Shown here piece after piece: positions 59,142-64,000 of a DNA stretch of 64,000 bases; the stretch's first letter is position 1; each line of letters starts with the position of its first letter. Source of the DNA: Ruminococcaceae bacterium UBA6353 (lineage in GTDB: Bacteria; Bacillota; Clostridia; Oscillospirales; Acutalibacteraceae). The notes under the pieces are model-generated. The model did no database searches, was not told where the DNA came from, and was given only the letters and a program-made list of their open reading frames with translations. Both the position numbers and the translations under genes were made by a program. The stretch lies in assembly GCA_002437905.1 (NCBI GenBank), contig DJRT01000024.1, positions 15,636-79,635 of the forward strand, written 5' to 3'.

Positions 59142-59612
59142 GTGGAATGGACCTGGCAGCAACAGCTGCACTTTTTCTTGCAGAGCGGCGGTGTCGGCTT
59201 TTTTCTCGGCATGCTGTATGATGTGTGCTTTACCGCCAGCAGCGCCTGCCGGTCACGGGTGACGGCGTTTGTGCTGGATGCCCTGTTCGGCGTGCTGGCG
59301 GCGCTGGTGACTTTTTTTGCGGCGCTGGCCATGATGGACGGCCGGCTGCATCCGCTGCTGTTTGTCGGCTGTGGCATCGGCTTTTTGGTGCAGCACAGCA
59401 GTATCGGCCGGCCGTGTACCCGCCTGCTGCGGCGCGGCGGTGCATGGCTGCGGCGAAGGCGCCTGGCCATTGGGCAGGCTGTGCATCGCCTTGGCGGGGC
59501 AGTGAGCCGCCGGTTTTCAAAGCCGGCAAAAGCAAAAGCGGAAAAGCCTGCTGCGGCGGCAAAAAACGGTGAAAATGAAAAAAAGGTGCACTTTTTTTCA
59601 AAAAACTCTTGA
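59142..59612 (+). CDS. yabQ: Spore cortex protein YabQ
   Basis: A 156-residue membrane protein with three hydrophobic segments (FFLQSGGVGFFLGMLYDVCF, VLDALFGVLAALVTFFAALAMM, LLFVGCGIGFLVQHSS). YabQ is needed for cortex formation in the developing spore. The GTG start at 59142 follows AGGAGGC. The C-terminal tail is Lys/Ala-rich and cytoplasmic. Confidence 0.88.
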   Translation: MEWTWQQQLHFFLQSGGVGFFLGMLYDVCFTASSACRSRVTAFVLDALFGVLAALVTFFAALAMMDGRLHPLLFVGCGIGFLVQHSSIGRPCTRLLRRGGAWLRRRRLAIGQAVHRLGGAVSRRFSKPAKAKAEKPAAAAKNGENEKKVHFFSKNS

Positions 59613-59637
59613 AATCGGTGCCGCTTTCCGGTAAAAT
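59609..59637 (+). promoter_or_regulatory. Sigma-A promoter of divIC
   Basis: TTGAAA (59609-59614) and TAAAAT (59632-59637) with 17-base spacing overlap the end of yabQ, giving divIC expression independent of the sporulation genes. Confidence 0.75.
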
Positions 59638-59684
59638 AAACCGTGAGAGTTTGTTGGCATTTTGTTGTATTGGGGGGTGACACC

Positions 59685-59960
59685 GTGAAGGCACATAAGG
59701 CGGCCGGAAGAAAGACCGACTGGATCATCCGTGTGGTGATTGCTGCCTTGTTGGCCGCGGTGCTCATCAAGGGTCTGCAGCTGCTGATGCAGGTGAACGC
59801 CAAGCAGGCGGAGCTCAGCCAGCTTGCGCAGGAGGTGGCCACCGCCCAGGTGTACAACGAGGCGCTGAAGGAGAAAAACGATAACCCTGACCTTGCGCAG
59901 CAGGCGCGGGAAAAGGGCTATGTCAATCCAAACGATCAGGTGTATCAATTTTCAAATTAA
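59685..59960 (+). CDS. divIC: Septum formation initiator DivIC/FtsB
   Basis: A 91-residue bitopic protein of the FtsB/DivIC family that joins the divisome. A basic N-terminus (KAHKAAGRKTD) precedes one membrane helix (WIIRVVIAALLAAVLIKGL) and a coiled coil (NAKQAELSQLAQEVATAQVYNEAL), then the conserved REKGYVNPNDQVYQF ending. GTG 59685 follows GGGGGGTGA; a longer in-frame reading from 59643 lacks a ribosome binding site. Confidence 0.9.
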   Translation: MKAHKAAGRKTDWIIRVVIAALLAAVLIKGLQLLMQVNAKQAELSQLAQEVATAQVYNEALKEKNDNPDLAQQAREKGYVNPNDQVYQFSN

Positions 59961-59982
59961 CAGTGGGGGATTTGTCAGTTCT

Positions 59983-60444
59983 ATGCAGTTAGAGGTTGGA
60001 GCAATCGTAGAGGGTAAGGTTACCGGCATTACTAAGTTCGGCGCTTTTGTGGAGCTTCCGGAAAAGAAAACGGGGATGGTGCATATCTCTGAGGTGGCAC
60101 CGACATTCGTCAAGGAGATCCGGGACTTTATCACCGAAGGACAAACGGTCAAGGTGAAGGTGCTGAGCATCGGCGAGGACGGCAAGATCAGCCTCTCCAT
60201 GAAGAAGGCTCTGCCGCCGGCACCGCGCGGCGCCGCACCCCGTCGGCCGGTGTTTTCCGGCCGGCCGGATGATGTGGATTGGTCGTCATCGTCTTCCCGC
60301 AGCGGCAGCTTTGAGGACATGATGAGCCGCTTTAAGGCGACCAGCGATGAGAAGTTTTCCGACCTTAAGCGTTCAATGGATAATAAGCACGGTGGCTTCA
60401 GCCGCAGATCGCCGCGCGGCGGCGGTCAGGGCGGTCAGCAGTGA
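59983..60444 (+). CDS. S1 RNA-binding domain protein (YabR-like)
   Basis: A 153-residue protein with one S1 domain (residues 3-72: LEVGAIVEGKVTGITKFGAFVELPEKKTGMVHISEVA, GQTVKVKVLSIGEDGKISLSMKK) and a long basic, Gly/Arg/Ser-rich tail ending SRRSPRGGGQGGQQ. Relatives are general stress protein 13/YabR. The place after divIC matches Bacillus. ATG 59983 has GTGGGGGA 12 bases upstream. Confidence 0.9.
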   Translation: MQLEVGAIVEGKVTGITKFGAFVELPEKKTGMVHISEVAPTFVKEIRDFITEGQTVKVKVLSIGEDGKISLSMKKALPPAPRGAAPRRPVFSGRPDDVDWSSSSSRSGSFEDMMSRFKATSDEKFSDLKRSMDNKHGGFSRRSPRGGGQGGQQ

Positions 60445-60472
60445 CCGCGTATCGGTTTTTGGATGAGTCAGA

Positions 60473-60533
60473 GGGGAAACCGCTTTTCTCCGTTTCGGAG
60501 GGATGAGGTTTCCCCTTTTCTGCAGAAAAGGGG
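60473..60533 (+). terminator. Terminator with overlapping alternative palindrome
   Basis: Arms ggggaaacc (60473-60481) and ggtttcccc (60507-60515) with inner ctccg/cggag, followed by TTTTC. The T-run side is also the left half of a second perfect 22-base palindrome (60512-60533, ccccttttctg / cagaaaagggg). The two hairpins exclude each other. Confidence 0.65.
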
Positions 60534-60568
60534 CGTGTGCGCCCGGATAAAGCGGTAAGGAGAGGACT

Positions 60569-61687
60569 ATGACGGAGGTTTGGGAATACTGTGCGCCGTG
60601 CCTGTTCGGCATCGAGGGCATATTGGCGGATGAGCTGCGCCGTCTGGGCGCGGAGGCTGTACAGCCGGAGAATGGGCGGGTGCTGTTTTCCGGTGGACCG
60701 GAGATGCTTGCGCGCGCCAATATTTCTTCCCGCTACGCAGAGCGGATTCAGCTTCTGCTGGGGCGCTTTCGCGCCCGCAGCTTTGATGAGCTGTTCGAGG
60801 GGGTGCGCGCACTGCCGCTGGAGCGCTTTATCGGGCGGCGGGATGCCTTCCCGGTGAAGGGCTGGTCGCTCAATTCGCAGCTGCACAGTGTGCCGGATTG
60901 CCAATCTATCATCAAAAAAGCGGCGGTGGAGCGTCTGCGCACTGCCTATGGTACGCCATTTCTGAATGAAAGCGGCAGCAAGTGCCAGCTGCAGTTTACC
61001 ATACTCAAGGACGAGGTGACGCTGCTGCTGGATACCAGCGGCGTTGGCCTGCACAAGCGCGGCTACCGTGCCACGGCCGGCGGTGCGCCGATCAAGGAAA
61101 CGCTGGCGGCGGCGATCGTGGATGTGACCCGCGCCCGGCGGGCGACCACAGTGGTGGATCCCTGCTGCGGCTCCGGCACCCTGCTGATTGAGGCGGCGCT
61201 GGCGGCCCGCGGGATTGCGCCGGGCCTGCGCCGCACCTTTGCGGCGATGTACTGGGATAGTGTGCCAAAGGAGATCTGGACGCAGGAAAGGGAGCGGGCG
61301 GAGAGCTATCGGCGTCAAACGCCTTTCCGGGCAGTTGGCCGGGATATCGACCCGACCATGCCGCCGCTGACAGCCGCCAACGCGGCCAAGGCCGGCGTTG
61401 GCGACTGTGTGCAGGCGGCGGTGGAGGATGTGCGCCATTTCCGCCCGGAGGGGGACAGCGGCACGGTGCTGTGCAATCCCCCCTATGGTGAGCGGATGCT
61501 GGATGTGCAGACGGCGCAGGAGCTGTACCGCGTGATGGGGCGCGTGTTTGTACCAAAGCCGGGCTGGAGCTATGCCATTATCAGCCCGGATGAGCAGTTT
61601 GAGGCCTGCTTCGGCCGCCCGGCGGATAAGCGGCGCAAGCTGTATAACGGCATGCTGAAATGTCAGCTTTATATGTACTATAAGTAA
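60569..61687 (+). CDS. THUMP-domain class I rRNA guanine-N2-methyltransferase (RlmL/YpsC-like)
   Basis: A 372-residue methyltransferase. The N-terminus (CLFGIEGILADELRRLG) and the ferredoxin-like/THUMP region (residues about 55-160) precede a Rossmann domain with KRGYRATAGGAPIKETLAAAIV, the SAM site VVDPCCGSGTLLIEAAL, the acidic DIDPTM and the catalytic NPPYGERM. It resembles the RlmL N-terminal methylase that makes m2G in 23S rRNA. GTAAGGAGAGG precedes the ATG. Confidence 0.92.
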   Translation: MTEVWEYCAPCLFGIEGILADELRRLGAEAVQPENGRVLFSGGPEMLARANISSRYAERIQLLLGRFRARSFDELFEGVRALPLERFIGRRDAFPVKGWSLNSQLHSVPDCQSIIKKAAVERLRTAYGTPFLNESGSKCQLQFTILKDEVTLLLDTSGVGLHKRGYRATAGGAPIKETLAAAIVDVTRARRATTVVDPCCGSGTLLIEAALAARGIAPGLRRTFAAMYWDSVPKEIWTQERERAESYRRQTPFRAVGRDIDPTMPPLTAANAAKAGVGDCVQAAVEDVRHFRPEGDSGTVLCNPPYGERMLDVQTAQELYRVMGRVFVPKPGWSYAIISPDEQFEACFGRPADKRRKLYNGMLKCQLYMYYK

Positions 61688-61709
61688 GAAGCAGTAGGAG
61701 AGATTGCCC

Positions 61710-62672
61710 ATGCGTCATGTCTTTATCTTAAATCCGGTGGCCGGCAAGACCCACCGTGCCATGAAACTGCGCGAGGAGATCACGGCCTATTTTGCTGCGA
61801 ATAGCGATGAGCCGTATGAGCTGCAGATAACCAATGGTGTCGGCGATGCCACGCGCATTGCCGCGCGGGCCTGTGCCTGCGGTGAGCCTGTGCGGCTGTA
61901 TGCCTGCGGCGGTGATGGCACCCTGCAGGAGGTGGCCAACGGGATCCCGGACGGCAGCCCGGCGGAGCTGACGGTCATCCCCTGCGGCTCTGGGAATGAT
62001 TATGTGCGGATCTTCGGCGGCCGTGAGCCGTTTTTTGATCTGTCCGATCTGGTCAATGGGGTGCCGATCACGGTGGACGCCGTGGAAAGCAGCGGCCGCC
62101 GTTCTCTCAATATTGCCTCCATCGGCATGGACGCCAAGGTGTGCGCCAAGATGAATAAGTTCAAGAATTGGCCGGCGGTCAGCGGCTCTATGGCCTATAA
62201 GCTGGCCATACTGGATGTGTTCTGCCATCCTATTGGGGATGAAATGCACATCTGCATTGAGAGCGAGGATGGCCCGGTGGAGCGCCGGGGCCGGTATTTT
62301 ATGGCGCTGGCTGCCAACGGACAGTATTACGGCGGCGGATTTCGCGGTGCACCGCAGGCGGTGGAGAATGACGGTGTGCTGGATTTTGTGCTGGTCAGAA
62401 AGATCGGCCGTCTGCGCATTCCCCACTTCCTCAGTAAATATAAAAACGGGGATTATGCGGATCTGCCGTACTGTGAGCATATCCGGGGCACCCGCATGAC
62501 GGTTGTTTCGGAGCGGCCGACCTACTGCAATATGGACGGTGAGTGCACCTGCGACAGCCGCATGACCTTTTCCCTCCTGCCGGGAGCCTACCGCTTTGTT
62601 ATTCCGGCCACTGTGGCAGCGGCGCGCCGAGTCATCGGCGGCGCGGAAGCGCCGACGGCCATTGCTTTGTAA
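61710..62672 (+). CDS. Diacylglycerol kinase family lipid kinase
   Basis: A 320-residue kinase of the DAGK_cat/YegS family. NPVAGK (residues 8-13) and the nucleotide motif CGGDGTLQEVANG, followed by PCGSGNDYVRIFGG, are characteristic; the second domain has ASIGMDAKV, GSMAYKLAIL and the DGE of NMDGEC. It phosphorylates diacylglycerol or a related lipid. ATG 61710 is preferred to TTG 61704 because of spacing to TAGGAGAG. Confidence 0.93.
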   Translation: MRHVFILNPVAGKTHRAMKLREEITAYFAANSDEPYELQITNGVGDATRIAARACACGEPVRLYACGGDGTLQEVANGIPDGSPAELTVIPCGSGNDYVRIFGGREPFFDLSDLVNGVPITVDAVESSGRRSLNIASIGMDAKVCAKMNKFKNWPAVSGSMAYKLAILDVFCHPIGDEMHICIESEDGPVERRGRYFMALAANGQYYGGGFRGAPQAVENDGVLDFVLVRKIGRLRIPHFLSKYKNGDYADLPYCEHIRGTRMTVVSERPTYCNMDGECTCDSRMTFSLLPGAYRFVIPATVAAARRVIGGAEAPTAIAL

Positions 62673-62710
62673 ACAATTTATGAAAATCCGGAAAAATTTC
62701 GCCGAACCCC

Positions 62711-62738
62711 TTGATTTTTTTGGAAAAGGGGGTAAAAT
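62711..62738 (+). promoter_or_regulatory. Sigma-A promoter of groESL
   Basis: TTGATT (62711-62716) and TAAAAT (62733-62738), 16-base spacing, directly upstream of the CIRCE operator. Confidence 0.78.
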
Positions 62739-62742
62739 AGGC

Positions 62743-62769
62743 TTAGCACTCGGAAAACATGAGTGCTAA
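62743..62769. promoter_or_regulatory. CIRCE operator (HrcA binding site)
   Basis: TTAGCACTC (62743-62751), nine spacer bases and GAGTGCTAA (62761-62769) match the CIRCE consensus at every arm position. It lies 4 bases after the -10 box and 54 bases before groES. It implies heat-shock control by the HrcA repressor, which is not encoded in the window. Confidence 0.97.
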
Positions 62770-62823
62770 AAAATCATCCATACTCCGGCAGACAGCCGGT
62801 AAGATGTTTAGGAGGCTTTTGTT

Positions 62824-63108
62824 ATGTCCATCAAACCTTTGGCAGACCGTGTGGTCGTTCGCTTCGTTGAGGCGGAGGAGACCACCAAGAGCGGGATCAT
62901 CCTGGCCGGCACGGCGAAGGAGAAGCCCCAGGTAGCGGAAGTCGTGGCTGTTGGCCCCGGCGGCAATGTAGAGGGCAAGGAGATCACCATGTATGTAAAG
63001 ATCGGCGATAAGGTGCTGATCAGCCGCTATGGCGGTACAGAAGTGAAGCTGGACGGCGTGGAGTACACCATTGTCCGGCAGAACGACATTCTGGCTGTTG
63101 TGGAATAA
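62824..63108 (+). CDS. groES: Co-chaperonin GroES
   Basis: A 94-residue 10 kDa chaperonin. It begins MSIKPLADRVVVRFVEAEETTKSGIILAGTAKEKPQ (mobile loop with IIL) and ends VKLDGVEYTIVRQNDILAVVE. AGGAGG lies upstream of ATG 62824. First gene of the CIRCE-controlled operon. Confidence 0.98.
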   Translation: MSIKPLADRVVVRFVEAEETTKSGIILAGTAKEKPQVAEVVAVGPGGNVEGKEITMYVKIGDKVLISRYGGTEVKLDGVEYTIVRQNDILAVVE

Positions 63109-63141
63109 AGAAAGCTACACCGATATTGGGAGGTAATATGT

Positions 63142-64000
63142 ATGTCTAAGGAAATTCTGTATGGCGAGGACGCCCGCAAGGCGCTGCAGGCCGGTGTTGA
63201 CCAGCTTGCCAACACGGTTAAGATCACCCTGGGACCCCGCGGCCGCAATGTGGTGCTGGATCGCAAGTTTGGTGCTCCGCTGATCACCAACGATGGCGTG
63301 ACCATTGCGAAGGAGATCGAGCTGGATAACGCTTTTGAGAACATGGGCGCCCAGCTGGTCAAGGAGGTCTCCATCAAGACCAATGATGTGGCCGGCGATG
63401 GTACCACCACCGCAACGCTGCTGGCACAGGCACTTATCCGTGAGGGGATGAAGAATGTGGCGGCCGGCGCAAACCCCATGGGCGTGAAGAAGGGCATTCA
63501 GGATGCTGTTGACGCCGTGGTGGCAGAGGTCAAGGCCAATTCCAAGAAGGTCAGCGGCACAGAGGATATCGCTTCCGCAGCAACGATTTCTGCCGGCGAT
63601 GCCGTGATCGGCAAGCTGATCGCTGAGGCGATGGATAAGGTTTCTGCCGACGGTGTCATCACCGTAGAGGAGTCCAAGACTGCCGAGACCTACACCGAGG
63701 TTGTGGAGGGCATGCAGTTCGATCGCGGCTACATCACTCCCTATATGGTAACGGATACCGATAAGATGGAGGCGGTCATCGACGACGCCTATCTGCTGAT
63801 CACCGATCGCAAGATTTCCAACATTCAGGATATCCTGCCGCTGCTGGAGCAGATCCTGCAGTCCGGCAAGAAGCTGGTGATCGTGGCGGAGGATGTTGAG
63901 GGCGAGGCGCTTTCCACCCTGATCGTCAACCGTCTGCGCGGCACCTTCACCTGTGTGGCTGTCAAGGCTCCCGGCTTTGGCGATCGCCGCAAGGAGATGC
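63142..64000 (+). CDS. groEL: Chaperonin GroEL, N-terminal part
   Basis: The first 286 codons of the 60 kDa chaperonin; the gene continues past the window. It starts MSKEILYGEDARKALQAGVDQLANTVKITLGPRGRNV and contains the ATP-site segments GDGTTTATLLAQAL and the apical-domain sequence EVVEGMQFDRGYITPYMVTDT. ATG 63142 is preferred to 63138, which is out of frame. The start follows GGGAGG. Confidence 0.98.
   Translation, partial: MSKEILYGEDARKALQAGVDQLANTVKITLGPRGRNVVLDRKFGAPLITNDGVTIAKEIELDNAFENMGAQLVKEVSIKTNDVAGDGTTTATLLAQALIREGMKNVAAGANPMGVKKGIQDAVDAVVAEVKANSKKVSGTEDIASAATISAGDAVIGKLIAEAMDKVSADGVITVEESKTAETYTEVVEGMQFDRGYITPYMVTDTDKMEAVIDDAYLLITDRKISNIQDILPLLEQILQSGKKLVIVAEDVEGEALSTLIVNRLRGTFTCVAVKAPGFGDRRKEM

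Noticed and set aside
1..64000. tRNA, rRNA, insertion sequences and integrated elements
   Set aside because: No cloverleaf, transposase, integrase or terminal repeats were recognised on reading the gaps and frames by eye; a tool scan could still find a missed small RNA.

Overview
The window is a 64 kb piece of a GC-rich, low-redundancy chromosome from an anaerobic, endospore-forming member of the Clostridia, most likely an Oscillospiraceae/Ruminococcaceae-type gut or fermentative bacterium. The evidence is the yabO(rqcP)-yabP-yabQ-divIC-yabR sporulation/division cluster, a pyruvate:ferredoxin oxidoreductase, a CIRCE-controlled groESL operon, the yhbY-nadD-yqeK-rsfS cluster, a two-gene SUF-type iron-sulfur system, and strong purine-rich ribosome binding sites with sigma-A promoters of 17 bp spacing. 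The taxonomic call is an inference. No tRNA, rRNA, transposase, phage gene or CRISPR array was seen.

Layout. 1-6560 is one co-directional housekeeping operon: end of rdgB, proX-like editing protein, yhbY, a fused nadD-yqeK, a divergent LCP-family protein, rsfS and leuS. 6650-8430 carries rpsU, yqeG and an endonuclease IV-like gene. 8437-9650 is a divergent XRE regulator/lipoprotein pair. 9800-10890 holds efp and a zinc-ribbon protein. 11000-14700 is minus-strand: GDPD, an SPFH protein and a GH2 glycosidase. 14840-20075 carries a HAD phosphatase, a small alarmone synthetase and nifJ. 20290-30715 is dominated by two giant secreted paralogues (1593 and 1741 residues) with carbohydrate-binding-like modules and a C-terminal GH16-type domain; the second also has an N-terminal SGNH esterase domain.

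30780-34110 holds trmL, two small or membrane proteins and the SufC/SufB pair. 34190-37950 is the amino-sugar operon, in which an XRE-type DNA-binding domain is fused in frame to phosphoglucosamine mutase (GlmM), directly upstream of glmS and behind a leader with long inverted repeats. 37980-41680 has a U32/RlhA-like protein, zapA and hemW. 41700-46850 is an envelope block: two-component system, HtrA protease, D,D-carboxypeptidase. 46900-52530 has a metallophosphoesterase, DUF378, an ACT-domain protein plus DUF711 protein plus DUF5054 glycosidase-like operon, and hpt. 52590-54760 is a pair of COG0523/CobW-type GTPases, one with a very His-rich insert and one fused to a YcgQ/DUF1980-like C-terminal domain.

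54800-57970 is an ABC importer operon (TrpXYZ-like) preceded by a complete translational attenuator: a 28-codon leader peptide with Phe-Phe-Tyr-Tyr-Tyr, a protector stem over its ribosome binding site, a 21-nt antiterminator pairing and an intrinsic terminator. This predicts control by charged tRNA-Phe/Tyr and suggests an aromatic amino acid substrate. 58060-60444 is hup plus the yab cluster; 60569-62672 has an RlmL-like methyltransferase and a lipid kinase; 62711-64000 is the CIRCE-groES-groEL operon, cut by the window end.

The most noteworthy items are the FFYYY attenuator, the HTH-GlmM fusion with its leader and candidate operators, the tandem GH16 giants, the CobW pair, and a hemW gene whose ribosome binding site points to an ACG codon instead of a normal start.
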